A stretch of 64,000 nucleotides of DNA from Ancylomarina salipaludis (GCF_004122035.1 NZ_SAXA01000016.1:1-64000); one strand, 5' to 3'. Counted from the stretch's first letter, positions 25,984 through 35,257 are shown. The notes: generated from the letters alone by a model not told the origin. A program made the numbers and translations.

Positions 25984-26220
25984 ATGCTTTTAGAAATTGT
26001 AACTCCTGAGAAGAAAATATTTTCAGGTGAAGTTGATCTTGTTCAATTACCCGGGATAAATGGCTCTTTTGAGATTCTTAAGAATCACGCACCGATTATT
26101 TCAACTCTTGACCGTGGTGTGATTAAAATTAAAACTGCAAATGGGCAAATAGAATTGTTCGAAGTTGAGGGCGGCGTTGTTGAATGTAAAAAGAATACAG
26201 TGATTATTTTGGCTGATTAG
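25984..26220 (+). CDS. atpC: ATP synthase F1 subunit epsilon
   Basis: 78 residues from the ATG at 25984. It is the short form with only the N-terminal beta-sandwich (L-x-I-V-T-P-E-K-K-I-F-S-G-E-V, P-G-x-x-G-x-F-E-I-L-x-N-H-A-P). The C-terminal helical pair that inhibits ATP hydrolysis in longer homologues is absent, as is usual in Bacteroidota. It follows atpD by 59 bases and is followed by a strong terminator, ending a two-gene operon. Confidence 0.95.
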   Translation: MLLEIVTPEKKIFSGEVDLVQLPGINGSFEILKNHAPIISTLDRGVIKIKTANGQIELFEVEGGVVECKKNTVIILAD

Positions 26221-26245
26221 GGCTGAGATTTTATGATATTAAAAG

Positions 26246-26275
26246 AGGCTTGTCGTTTTTCGACAGGCCTTTTTT
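26246..26275 (+). terminator. intrinsic terminator after atpDC
   Basis: AGGCTTGTCG (26246-26255) pairs with CGACAGGCCT (26261-26270) with one wobble. The loop is 5 T and a 6-base T run follows. Confidence 0.85.
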
Positions 26276-26478
26276 CTTGCTATGAATTTGAGTATGAATT
26301 ACTGATTTGGATTAACTATATTTATATAAAGATTATCGATTTGAAATATAGATTGTTCTGAGTTAAATTTGTTTATCAAGCTTTTCAGTTCGACTCCTTT
26401 TTTTATTTGATGAGCTGAAGAATGATCAATCCATAAAAACAAAATCCAATCAATAAACATCTACTAAAACAAAATTTT

Positions 26479-27471
26479 ATGCCAAACTTAAGTACAAATT
26501 ATTTAGGATTAGAATTAAAAAACCCGATTATTGTTGCAAGTTCGGGCCTTACTGATTCTGTAGAAAAAATTAAGGAACTTGAAGAAAATGGTGCCGCTGC
26601 TGTTGTTCTTAAGTCGATCTTCGAAGAGGAGATTATAATGGAAATGGATGAGAAAATGTTGAATATGACAAGTCGTCCATATGTCTATCCTGAAACATTT
26701 GATTATATGAACGAAGAACCGGAAGAGGACATCGTTCGAAAATATTTGCGCTTAATTAAGGAAGCAAAAGAAGCGGTATCTATTCCAATCATCGCGAGTG
26801 TGAATTGTGTGAGTTCTCAAAAGTGGACTTATTTGGCTCGTGAAATTGAAAAGGCCGGGGCTGATGCTTTAGAAATAAATTTCTTTGTTTTGCCAACCGA
26901 CTTAAATCGCTCTGTGGATGAGAACGAAAATATTTATTACGAGGTTTTAAAAGTTGTAAAGGAACAGGTTGCTTTACCTGTATCGCTAAAAATAAGTCCT
27001 TATCATTCCAACTTGGCTCATATGGTTAAGAAATTGGATGATTCGGGAGCCGATGGCATTGTGATGTTTAATCGTTTTTACAGCCCTGACATTGATATCC
27101 ACAACCTGACATTAAATACAGGACAGGTATTATCAGGCGCTGACGATTTTAAAAATACTTTGAGATGGGTTGGTATTCTTCGTGATAGAGTTAATTGCTC
27201 AATTGCTGCGACTACAGGTATTCATTCTTCAGAAAGTATTATCAAACAATTATTGGCGGGTGCTGATGCTGTCCAATTGGCTTCAATCATTTATAAAGAA
27301 GGGCCAGGTTATATCGATATTCTGACTAAAGAAATTTATTCATGGATGGAAGAGCAAGGTTTTGAAAACTTAAGCGATTTCCAAGGAAAGCTGAGTCAGG
27401 ATAAGTCAAACGATCCTGCTGCTTTTGAGAGGGTTCAGTTTATGAAACATTTTAGAAATTTTGTGATGTAA
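26479..27471 (+). CDS. dihydroorotate dehydrogenase-like flavoprotein, substrate site altered
   Basis: 330 residues with a TIM-barrel of the class 1 dihydroorotate dehydrogenase superfamily: N-x-L-G-L-x-L-K-N-P-I-I-V-A-S-S-G at the start, V-L-K-S (Lys45), S-L-K-I-S-P-Y (Lys171), and C-terminal phosphate-binding G-A-D-A-V-Q-L-A-S. The loop that in true enzymes reads E-x-N-x-S-C-P-N, supplying the catalytic Cys/Ser and substrate asparagines, here reads E-I-N-F-F-V-L-P-T-D (132-141), so it lacks the Cys/Ser and the P-N. It is probably an FMN-binding oxidoreductase with another substrate rather than PyrD. It stands as a single gene between two terminators. Confidence 0.75.
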   Translation: MPNLSTNYLGLELKNPIIVASSGLTDSVEKIKELEENGAAAVVLKSIFEEEIIMEMDEKMLNMTSRPYVYPETFDYMNEEPEEDIVRKYLRLIKEAKEAVSIPIIASVNCVSSQKWTYLAREIEKAGADALEINFFVLPTDLNRSVDENENIYYEVLKVVKEQVALPVSLKISPYHSNLAHMVKKLDDSGADGIVMFNRFYSPDIDIHNLTLNTGQVLSGADDFKNTLRWVGILRDRVNCSIAATTGIHSSESIIKQLLAGADAVQLASIIYKEGPGYIDILTKEIYSWMEEQGFENLSDFQGKLSQDKSNDPAAFERVQFMKHFRNFVM

Positions 27472-27492
27472 ATCATTAGTCATAATAGTTTT

Positions 27493-27523
27493 AAGCCGAA
27501 TTGGAGTCTTTCCGATTCGGCTT
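27493..27523 (+). terminator. intrinsic terminator after the dihydroorotate dehydrogenase-like gene
   Basis: 13-base stem, 27493-27505 with 27511-27523 (one mismatch), 5-base loop, T run to 27528. Confidence 0.85.
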
Positions 27524-27639
27524 TTTTTATTTTTTATGAAAATTATAAGTAAGGTTAATCTCTGTTAAAAAATGTAATAAGCTCAAAATCTATCCTTTTC
27601 AAATGATATCTTTAGCTGTCACTAAAAAGAAAACTAGCC

Positions 27640-28485
27640 TTGAAATCGATTCATTTTGTCCTCATATGCTTAAGTTGCTTTGTACTGTTTCCCTTTATTT
27701 CCAGTGCACAAAATTCAGAAAAGAATGAGAGTTTCATTCTTTCGGGTAAGGTGGTTGATGCAGCTACAAATGAAGGAATACCTTATTCACACATTAAGAT
27801 TGATAATACCTACTGGGGTGTTATTTGCGATAGTCTGGGTTTTTTTAAAGTTCAAATAAAGCCCAATCAAAGCCTTAAAGTATCTTCCTTAGGATTTGCT
27901 GAACAAATCATCCCTGTTACCTCAGAAATAACTGATGGAACTGCATTTCAGGAATTAAAATTGAATAGAATATCCTATATGCTCGAAGAGGTTGATATTT
28001 ATTCTTTAGGTACTTGGAATCAGTTTAAAGAAAATTTTGTGAAAATGGAATTGCCTGAAGAAAAGAATGTGACGAGCGGTTGGGATTTTGGTAATTTGAA
28101 ACAATATATGCAGGCGGCTGTTGCCATGAACAGACCTGGTATAGGCCTGGGTATATCTTCAAATAGAAAGTTTAAAGATAGAAAGCAGAGAGAACATGTT
28201 GCCAAATTAAAAACAAGTGAGTATAAAGCAGAGATTATAAAGAGCAAGTTCAATAAACAATTGGTGCAGGATATTACCGGTGAAACAGGAGAACGGCTTA
28301 ATGCTCTTATGGTTTATATTAACGAAAGAGAACATTTTACCTATCAAACTCGTGATATTTATATCGTTCAAAGAATAAAAGCTTTATACGGCACCTTTGC
28401 CATGGACTATGTAGAGGGGGAATATGAATATGCTTTGGATGATAGTACAAAGACACTGATAAATCATCTTCGTCCGGGAAAATAG
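27640..28485 (+). CDS. secreted carboxypeptidase-regulatory-like domain protein
   Basis: 281 residues starting at a TTG. No in-frame ATG exists between the upstream stop at 27613 and the signal peptide, so TTG is the likely start. Signal peptide 1-23 (ending I-S-S-A-Q). A carboxypeptidase-D regulatory-like beta domain follows (about 32-105, L-S-G-K-V-V-D-A-A-T-N-E-G-I-P-Y-S-H-I), then a charged region of unknown fold. Such proteins are common periplasmic or outer-membrane components in Bacteroidota, and the function here is unknown. TATCTTTA at 27607-27614 is a near-perfect -7 box, predicting a leader of about 20 bases. It converges on cls with an 8-base gap. Confidence 0.6.
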   Translation: MKSIHFVLICLSCFVLFPFISSAQNSEKNESFILSGKVVDAATNEGIPYSHIKIDNTYWGVICDSLGFFKVQIKPNQSLKVSSLGFAEQIIPVTSEITDGTAFQELKLNRISYMLEEVDIYSLGTWNQFKENFVKMELPEEKNVTSGWDFGNLKQYMQAAVAMNRPGIGLGISSNRKFKDRKQREHVAKLKTSEYKAEIIKSKFNKQLVQDITGETGERLNALMVYINEREHFTYQTRDIYIVQRIKALYGTFAMDYVEGEYEYALDDSTKTLINHLRPGK

Positions 28486-28492
28486 CCTTGTT

Positions 28493-29959
28493 TTATAATA
28501 GAGGCGTGAAAACCCTTGCCAGAGATTCCTTTAGTTTTTGACTCTTAGATCGCGTTTGCCATGTTAATAGATCAATTGCTTCACTATCTTCCAGATCTTT
28601 TAAGAAACGGGCTCTAAGTTCCAATGTGATCGTTTCATCGTAGATAAGTGCATTTACTTCAAAATTCTGTTCAAAGCTTCTGATATCCATATTGGCCGTT
28701 CCAACTGTTGATATCACACCATCTACCATCATAATTTTACTGTGATTGAATCCTTTTTTGTAGAAGTAGATTTTAACTCCGGCTTCCAGTAGTTCTTCGA
28801 TATAAGATAGAGTGCCATAAAAAGTCATTGTTGAATCGGATTTCTTAGGAATTAAAACCTTTATATCAACCCCGCTCATTGCAGCTGTCTTTAATGCCAT
28901 CAAGAGGCTGCCATTGGGCATGAAGTAGGGCGAAGAGATGTATACATTTTGTTTAGCTGAGGTGATCGCCGAGAAATAAGCCTGTAAAATACTTGCCCAA
29001 TCAGAGTCAGCTCCCGAGGATACAATTTGTAAAAGACAGTGCTCTTTAACTTTAAAATAAGGGCGATATTTTTCATCAAGAAGAACTTCCTGACGGACAA
29101 AATACCAATCGATTAAGAAAACAATTTGCAAACTACTGGCTGCCTCTCCAACAATTTTCAGGTGAGTATCCCGCCAGATACCAATATCCGGAATTCCATT
29201 TTTATACCGATCGGCAAAGTTTAAACCACCTACAAATGCTGTCTTCCCATCAACAACTATAATTTTTCTATGATTACGATAGTTGATTCGATTGGTTAAA
29301 ATTGGAAAATGAACAGGTAAAAAAGCATGAATTTTTACGCCCACTTTTCTTAAGCTATCAATATAATCCTGACTGAGTTTCCAACTGCCAACTCCATCGT
29401 ATATAATTCTAACTTCAACTCCAGCTTTTGCGCGATCTATTAAAATTTCATGAAGCTCATTGGCTAATTCGCCATCTTCAATGATATAGTATTCCAAATG
29501 AATATGATCTTCTGCTTTGCGAAGTGTGTTGAATATTTCAGAAAATGTCTCTTCGCCATCATTAAGAATATGGACTTTGTTTTGTCCTGTAAGGAGTGCT
29601 TTTGAATTGTTGAGCAAAAGTGTCATCACATTTTTCTTCTCATGAATACACTCGTCTTTTAAGAAATTACTTTTTTCAAGTTTTCCTTTTTGATTATGGC
29701 TTAAAGTTTCCAACCATTTGAGGTCGCCAAGTTCTTTTAGGCTAAACATTTTTTGTTTTCGATAGCTCTGACCGAATACCAAATAGCATACTAAGCCGAT
29801 AATCGGCAAGAGTATAAGGACAAGAATCCAGGAGATTGTTTTTTGTGGACTACGGTTTTCAAGTATGACAACAATAACCGTAAAGATGATTGTTAGCATA
29901 TAAATGATGCCCAGTGCTCCAAAGAGGTATAGCCAAATTTCATTCCAATTGAAAACCAT
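28493..29959 (-). CDS. cls: cardiolipin synthase
   Basis: 488 residues. Two N-terminal membrane helices (about 8-33 and 42-63) precede two phospholipase-D-type domains. Both HKD motifs are intact: His230-Lys232-Asp237 (N-H-R-K-I-I-V-V-D-G) and His406-Lys408-Asp413 (N-H-S-K-I-M-M-V-D-G), each followed by the G-G/T-A-N segment. It condenses two phosphatidylglycerol molecules to cardiolipin at the inner membrane. Length and topology match bacterial ClsA-type enzymes. Confidence 0.95.
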   Translation of the reverse strand: MVFNWNEIWLYLFGALGIIYMLTIIFTVIVVILENRSPQKTISWILVLILLPIIGLVCYLVFGQSYRKQKMFSLKELGDLKWLETLSHNQKGKLEKSNFLKDECIHEKKNVMTLLLNNSKALLTGQNKVHILNDGEETFSEIFNTLRKAEDHIHLEYYIIEDGELANELHEILIDRAKAGVEVRIIYDGVGSWKLSQDYIDSLRKVGVKIHAFLPVHFPILTNRINYRNHRKIIVVDGKTAFVGGLNFADRYKNGIPDIGIWRDTHLKIVGEAASSLQIVFLIDWYFVRQEVLLDEKYRPYFKVKEHCLLQIVSSGADSDWASILQAYFSAITSAKQNVYISSPYFMPNGSLLMALKTAAMSGVDIKVLIPKKSDSTMTFYGTLSYIEELLEAGVKIYFYKKGFNHSKIMMVDGVISTVGTANMDIRSFEQNFEVNALIYDETITLELRARFLKDLEDSEAIDLLTWQTRSKSQKLKESLARVFTPLL

Positions 29960-30010
29960 AAGTTTAATTTATGCTAAGGTAAATCGTGAAACGCATAGAC
30001 AGAAGATTTG

Positions 30011-30018
30011 TATATTTG
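30011..30018 (+). promoter_or_regulatory. -7 box upstream of prmC
   Basis: TATATTTG, a perfect TAnnTTTG, ends 18 bases before the prmC ATG. No convincing -33 element at standard spacing. Confidence 0.45.
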
Positions 30019-30036
30019 TTTTAAAATCCGAACGAT

Positions 30037-30897
30037 ATGAATTCAGCACATAATATTAAAAGTATTCAAAATCTTTTTAAAGAGGAACTTAAAACGTTTT
30101 ATCCTCAAAGAGAGATTGAAAATATATGTTATCTTCTACTTGAACACTTACTAAATTACTCAAAAATTGAGATTCAATTAAATAAGAATGAAAAAATTGA
30201 ACAAAATATCTTTGACCAGATCTCAAAGGCTTTAAATGACTTGAAACAATCGGTTCCAATTCAATATATTATTGGCGAAACAGAATTTTATGATCTTAAA
30301 TTTAAGGTGAATAAACAGACCTTAATTCCCCGACAGGAAACTGAAGAGTTGGTACATGCCATCATTCAAGAAAATAAAATTAAATCGCCTAAGATTCTGG
30401 ATATTGGAACGGGGAGTGGTTGTATTCCTATTGTTCTTGCTCATCATATCAATAAGGCTTGTGTGAGTACGGTTGATATATCTGCAGGAGCGATAGAAAA
30501 GGCAAAAGAGAATGCATTATTGAACGAGGTTACAATTGATTTTTACCATCGTGATTTTTTAAAATGGGAAGATTACAGCTGGGATAATGATTTTGATATT
30601 ATTGTGAGTAACCCGCCTTATGTGAAAGAATCAGAAAAAGAATTGATGCAAGATAATGTACTTGCTTACGAACCGCATTCGGCGCTTTTTGTTACTGATA
30701 CGGATCCTCTAATTTTTTACAGACGAATTACTGAATTTGCTAAAGGTCACCTGAAAAAGGGTGGTAAACTTTATTTCGAAATTAATGAAGCTTTAGGTCA
30801 TGAAATGCTCGAGCTTCAGAAATCTATGGGTTTTTCATCTGTTCAATTAAGAAAAGATCTAAATGGTAGAGATCGCATGACTTCAGCAGAATGGTAA
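30037..30897 (+). CDS. prmC: peptide chain release factor N5-glutamine methyltransferase
   Basis: 286 residues. An N-terminal helical domain (1-75) is followed by the SAM-binding motif L-D-I-G-T-G-S-G (121-128) and the N-P-P-Y active-site motif (192-195), which binds the amide of the substrate glutamine. It methylates the GGQ glutamine of release factors RF1/RF2. recX follows after 33 bases and is probably co-transcribed. Confidence 0.95.
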   Translation: MNSAHNIKSIQNLFKEELKTFYPQREIENICYLLLEHLLNYSKIEIQLNKNEKIEQNIFDQISKALNDLKQSVPIQYIIGETEFYDLKFKVNKQTLIPRQETEELVHAIIQENKIKSPKILDIGTGSGCIPIVLAHHINKACVSTVDISAGAIEKAKENALLNEVTIDFYHRDFLKWEDYSWDNDFDIIVSNPPYVKESEKELMQDNVLAYEPHSALFVTDTDPLIFYRRITEFAKGHLKKGGKLYFEINEALGHEMLELQKSMGFSSVQLRKDLNGRDRMTSAEW

Positions 30898-30930
30898 TTG
30901 TTCAGACCTCAAAAATTTCATTAATATTCA

Positions 30931-31428
30931 ATGATGGATTCAGAAGATAAAAAAGCGAAAGAAATTAGTTATTCTTCAGCACTTTCGAAGATGCAATTTA
31001 TTTGCAGCCGACAAGAAAAGTGTTGTTCGGATATTCGGAAAAAACTTGAGAATTGGAATTTGTCTTATGACGATCAGGATAAAATTATTCAGTCTTTGAT
31101 AGATGATAAGTTTATTGATGAAAAACGATATACAGGTTTTTATGTGCGTGATAAGTATAAGTTTAATAAATGGGGGCGCATTAAAATTTCGCATCATCTT
31201 AAGCAAAAGCAAATTCCTGAATATCTGATTATGGAGGCTTTTGATAGCATATCAAAGGAAATTTATGAGGATAACCTTGAGGAGATGCTTCGTGCAAAAA
31301 TGAAAAGTACACGCGAAGAGGATCCTTATAAATTAAAGGCAAAGCTTTATCGTTTTGCACAATCGAGAGGGTTTGAGTCGAATTTGATTTTACGAAATAT
31401 TGAGAAAATATTACATAAGGATGAATAA
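30931..31428 (+). CDS. recX: RecA regulator RecX
   Basis: 165 residues of three-helix repeats typical of RecX: C-S-R-Q-E-K-C-C-S-D-I-R-x-K-L, L-I-D-D-K-F-I-D-E-K-R-Y-x-x-x-Y-V-R-D-K and G-R-x-K-I-x-x-H-L-K-Q-K-x-I. RecX limits RecA filament growth. Two adjacent ATG codons (30931, 30934) could both serve. recA is not in the window, and linkage to prmC is seen in other Bacteroidota. Confidence 0.9.
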   Translation: MMDSEDKKAKEISYSSALSKMQFICSRQEKCCSDIRKKLENWNLSYDDQDKIIQSLIDDKFIDEKRYTGFYVRDKYKFNKWGRIKISHHLKQKQIPEYLIMEAFDSISKEIYEDNLEEMLRAKMKSTREEDPYKLKAKLYRFAQSRGFESNLILRNIEKILHKDE

Positions 31429-31495
31429 TCGTTTAGTCAGTAATATGTTTTTAGCAAAGAATATCTAACTTTAAATTTCATCCAAATCAAATACT

Positions 31496-32881
31496 ATGAT
31501 TAGACTTTTACGCTATTTTTTATGTTTTTCCCTACTTATTATTGTAAGTAATAGCTTTGCAGGTAGACGAGCCCCGAAATGGATTAAAAATCGGCCTGTT
31601 TCTTCGGAATATTATATTGGTATTTCCGTTGTAAACAAAGGCGTGTCTAATTATATGGAGGTGGCAAAAAATAAAGCTTTGCAAGATTTAGCTTCTCAAA
31701 TTTCTATTCAGATTTCTTCCAATTCAGTTTTGCATCAATTCGAAGATCATTCCGGTTTTAAAGAGGAGTTTGAATCCAAAGTTCAAACTTCATTGGTTCA
31801 GGAATTAGAGGGATACGAATTGGTTGCTTCATGGGATAATAAAAGGGGAAATGAGTACTGGGAGTATTATCGTTTCTCGAAAAGTCAATTTGCATTATTG
31901 CAAAGATTAAAACTGAATAAGGCTAAAAAAATGGCTCAAAATTATTTTGAGGAAGCTCAGAGCTATGAGAAAGAACGGGATATTATTCAGGCTTTAACTT
32001 ATTACATAAAAGCAATTGATGCCGTTAAGACGCATCTTGATGAGGACTTGTCGGTAATGACTTTTGAAGGATCGTTGAATTTAGGAACTGAGATTTATAA
32101 GCGTATTCAGAATATTTATTCCGGCATTCAGCTTGTTCCTGTAAAAAAGAATATTAAGATAGAAATTTCAACCGCAGTGAAGGAGCCTTTTTTAGTTAAG
32201 GCCAATTGGCTGACAGATGAGGGCGAAACTGAACTCGTGAATTTACCTTTAAGTTTCAAGTTTGTTGTGGGCGAAGGGCTTTTGAATAAATCGGTCAATA
32301 CCGATGAGTTTGGATATGCAGCATCTCAATTGATACGCGTTACATCTAAACAGAAGCTTCAGAAAGTTGCGGTTGCATTGGATGTGTCAACACTATTGAA
32401 TCCGGATGATGAAGATTTTGAGCTTTATAAAATGTTTTTAACTCCGGAATTAGTTCCTCAATGTGACATTATTTTAAATGTGGAACGTTTGAAAGCCTAT
32501 ATGCTTTTTAGTGAGAAAATATTTGGGGAAGATTCCAGTAGATCAATTCTCAAGAATGCGATAAAAAAAGAATTATCCGAAAATTTCTTTTCATTTACCA
32601 ATGATAAAGATAGTGCCAATGTAATTCTTGATGTTAAAACAAATGTAACCAAGGGAGAGATAAAAGAGGGACGGAACTATAAGGTGCATATCGTTTATTT
32701 GGATTGTTTTTTCTCATTGACTGATTTAAAATCGGGTTTTGAGATTTTTAACGATGCCATTTACGAGGTGAAAGGAATGAAACCTGTGAGCTATAATTAT
32801 GCTGTGAAAGAGGCTTACGAACAAGCTGTTGAAGAAATACACAATACCATAATACCAAAACTGAATCAGTTGGATCTGTAG
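31496..32881 (+). CDS. secreted LPP20-domain protein
   Basis: 461 residues. Signal peptide 1-22 (ending N-S-F-A-G, signal-peptidase-I type). The N-terminal domain contains P-x-W-I-K-N-R-P-x-S-x-x-Y-Y-I-G-I, then an A-x-x-x-A-L-x-D-L-A-S-Q-I-S-I-x-I helix, the pattern of the LPP20 lipoprotein family. A helical stretch (about 140-185) and a long C-terminal domain of unknown type follow. The next gene is a smaller LPP20-like lipoprotein, so they probably act together in the envelope. TAACTTTA at 31466-31473 is a near-match -7 box. Function unknown. Confidence 0.6.
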   Translation: MIRLLRYFLCFSLLIIVSNSFAGRRAPKWIKNRPVSSEYYIGISVVNKGVSNYMEVAKNKALQDLASQISIQISSNSVLHQFEDHSGFKEEFESKVQTSLVQELEGYELVASWDNKRGNEYWEYYRFSKSQFALLQRLKLNKAKKMAQNYFEEAQSYEKERDIIQALTYYIKAIDAVKTHLDEDLSVMTFEGSLNLGTEIYKRIQNIYSGIQLVPVKKNIKIEISTAVKEPFLVKANWLTDEGETELVNLPLSFKFVVGEGLLNKSVNTDEFGYAASQLIRVTSKQKLQKVAVALDVSTLLNPDDEDFELYKMFLTPELVPQCDIILNVERLKAYMLFSEKIFGEDSSRSILKNAIKKELSENFFSFTNDKDSANVILDVKTNVTKGEIKEGRNYKVHIVYLDCFFSLTDLKSGFEIFNDAIYEVKGMKPVSYNYAVKEAYEQAVEEIHNTIIPKLNQLDL

Positions 32882-32969
32882 CAGATTTAACTTATTAAGT
32901 ATAAAAAATCAGTTAGTATTAAAGCTATATATACAATAGATTTTGAAACTGAAGTAAAAATTGAAAACT

Positions 32970-33569
32970 ATGAAATTGAATAATTTAAAACAGACATTTA
33001 TCCTGGGATTAGGGATAATAATGACAGCAGGATTAACATCTTGTGGTTCTAGTGAAAAGTTAGTTTCGACAAAGTCGCAGGGAGAAGAATTGATAGAAGT
33101 GCACTGTACAGGTAGTGAGTATCAAAGTGACAAAAAGCATTTTAGAGCCTCTGCAATTGGCGAAAGCTTGGATCAGATGGTATCTAAGAAAAAAGCGGGA
33201 ACTAATGCACGTGCTGAGTTGGCAACTTTGATTGCATCAACTATAAAAGGAACCATTGATAGTTACGTGAATTCAACAGAGCTAAATAATGTTGAACAGG
33301 TTGAAGAGCGTTATGAAGGCCTGACTCGTGAAGTTATTAATCAGCAGTTGAATAACATTAAGGTTATTTGCGAGAAGCAAACTCGTACAACTCAAAACAA
33401 ATACAAGACGTATATTGCTCTTGAAATGAGTGCCGAAGATTTAGAAAAAGCAATCGAGCTAAAATTATCTCAGGACGAAAAATTGAAAGTTGACTACGAT
33501 TACAATAAGTTTAAAGAAACTTATGAAGCTGAAATGCAGAAATTAGAAAGTAAGCAGAGAGGTTTTTAA
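32970..33569 (+). CDS. LPP20-like lipoprotein
   Basis: 199 residues from the ATG at 32970 (an upstream TTG adds 3). Lipoprotein signal with L-T-S-C near residue 24. The mature part has S-x-K-K-x-A-G-T-N-A-R-A-E-L-A-T-L-I-A-S-T-I-K, resembling the LPP20 helix in the preceding gene, and a long charged helical C-terminus. It lies 88 bases after the larger LPP20-domain gene and ends at a strong bidirectional terminator. Function unknown. Confidence 0.6.
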   Translation: MKLNNLKQTFILGLGIIMTAGLTSCGSSEKLVSTKSQGEELIEVHCTGSEYQSDKKHFRASAIGESLDQMVSKKKAGTNARAELATLIASTIKGTIDSYVNSTELNNVEQVEERYEGLTREVINQQLNNIKVICEKQTRTTQNKYKTYIALEMSAEDLEKAIELKLSQDEKLKVDYDYNKFKETYEAEMQKLESKQRGF

Positions 33570-33586
33570 TCAATCTTAGTGATATA

Positions 33587-33623
33587 AAAAACAGCGCTTA
33601 TCCATTGGGTAAGCGCTGTTTTT
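33587..33623. terminator. bidirectional terminator between LPP20-like lipoprotein and AspT-type transporter genes
   Basis: Perfect 14-base stem AAAAACAGCGCTTA (33587-33600) with its complement (33610-33623) and a 9-base loop. A and T runs on either side let it work for both convergent genes. Confidence 0.85.
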
Positions 33624-33637
33624 ATAAATGTACTTTT

Positions 33638-35224
33638 TTAGATCATACTAATAAGCTGGACACAAACAATTAAAAAGACCATGGCAATGGGGTAAACCGT
33701 TGCGTAGGCTATGGCCTGAGCATTGGAATCAGTCATGCCATCTACAGCTGCTAAACCCGGTGTGCTGGTCATACTTCCAGTGAGAGCTCCAAGCAGATTA
33801 AGCAGGTTCATTTTGAGCCAATAGTGACCGATAAGTGTTGTGATGAGCATCGGAATAAGGGTGATGAGGATTCCAATACCAAAAAGTAGCATGCCCGATT
33901 CCTGAAAGGTTTCGACAAGTTTAGATCCTGCACTGGTCCCTACTACAGCCAAAAACATAAGCAAACCCAATTGGCGAAGCAATTGGTTAGCTGACCCCGA
34001 CATAGTCCACAAAACGGGTCCGGTTTTGCCAATTCTGCTCAGAACGAGAGCGACCATTAAAACACCACCGGTTAGTCCTAATGAGAATGTAAAGTCATCA
34101 GAAAAAGAGATTTTGAGTTTCCCAACTAATACACCTAAGACAATACCCGTGGCGATAGGAAAAAAATCGGTATCGGATAGTTTTTTTACATCGTTGCCAA
34201 ACAGGTGACGGATGTTGTTGATATTTCCGGTTCCGCATGCCACAACTAATTTATCTCCAAAACGAATTACCGATTTTGAGCTGGGAGCGATATCAATTCC
34301 GGATCGTCTGATTCGTGTGATTCGGGCATTGTAGTTTGAAAGCACATTGAGTTGCCCGATGGTTTTGTTTACAACTTCTTTGTTGGTGACAAGAATTGTT
34401 TCAACGACATAATCAATGCTTAGCGGAATTTCTTCCTGAGTTTCTTCGCCAATTAAAATTTTAGCTTTTTCAAGTGCCTGTTCGCTTCCAATCAGTTTAA
34501 TGATATCATTTTTGTGAAGAATCGTATTGGGACTAGGAACAATGGTTGTTCCCTCATGCATAATGCGTGTGATATTCGCTTGAGTCATAGCACGTACTTT
34601 AAGCTCACGAATGCTTTTCCCAACTATTTTCTCATTCTCAACAACGAAGTTTCTATTGAATAATTCAGGATGTTTTTTCAGATCTTCATCCTCCAATTGT
34701 TTTGCTTCTTTGTCAATATCTACACCAACCAATTTGGGGTACAATCGAACAAATAAGATGACGCCAATAACTCCAAAAGGATAAGCGATACCATAACCAA
34801 TTGATGAAAGTGTTGAGCCCGTGCTTTCAATAGCAGCTGCTAAACCCGGCGTGCTTGTTAATGAGCCTGTAAGTAAACCAATAGCTATTTTAAGATCGAC
34901 ATCAAATGCATAAGCCAAACCGACAGTGATTAGTGATGCGCTGGAAATGAGTACAAAGGCCAGAATAATAAGCTGACGACCATTTTTTTGAAATGATTCA
35001 AAAAAACCTGGACCTGCCTGTATACCAATGGTAAAAATAAAAAGTGTAAGTCCAATTTTTTGAATATCGATGGGAATACTGACTCCCAAATGCCCAAAAA
35101 CCAAGGCAACAAAGATTACTGCTGATACATCAAGGGAGATGCCTTTGATTTTGATGTTTCCAATTATAAAACCGATTGCTACGATTAAAAATAGAACGAA
35201 ATAACTTGATGATAATAAATCCAT
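33638..35224 (-). CDS. AspT/YidE/YbjL-type putative transporter
   Basis: 528 residues. Two membrane blocks (about 1-165 and 360-528) each contain the duplicated motif G-x-x-T-S-T-P-G-L-A-A, and two RCK_C/TrkA-C ligand-binding domains lie between them (about 195-280 and 285-360). This is the layout of the aspartate:alanine exchanger superfamily. The substrate is not predictable, and most relatives are annotated only as putative transporters. CAAAGTTA at 35258-35265 (minus strand TAACTTTG) is a perfect -7 box about 33 bases before the ATG. Confidence 0.8.
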   Translation of the reverse strand: MDLLSSSYFVLFLIVAIGFIIGNIKIKGISLDVSAVIFVALVFGHLGVSIPIDIQKIGLTLFIFTIGIQAGPGFFESFQKNGRQLIILAFVLISSASLITVGLAYAFDVDLKIAIGLLTGSLTSTPGLAAAIESTGSTLSSIGYGIAYPFGVIGVILFVRLYPKLVGVDIDKEAKQLEDEDLKKHPELFNRNFVVENEKIVGKSIRELKVRAMTQANITRIMHEGTTIVPSPNTILHKNDIIKLIGSEQALEKAKILIGEETQEEIPLSIDYVVETILVTNKEVVNKTIGQLNVLSNYNARITRIRRSGIDIAPSSKSVIRFGDKLVVACGTGNINNIRHLFGNDVKKLSDTDFFPIATGIVLGVLVGKLKISFSDDFTFSLGLTGGVLMVALVLSRIGKTGPVLWTMSGSANQLLRQLGLLMFLAVVGTSAGSKLVETFQESGMLLFGIGILITLIPMLITTLIGHYWLKMNLLNLLGALTGSMTSTPGLAAVDGMTDSNAQAIAYATVYPIAMVFLIVCVQLISMI

Positions 35225-35257
35225 AGGTGAACTAAGATGATATGTATTTTATGGCCG

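Noticed and set aside
28485-28493. Terminator between the convergent carboxypeptidase-like and cls genes
   Set aside because: Only 7 bases separate the stops and no hairpin with a T run is visible at the junction.
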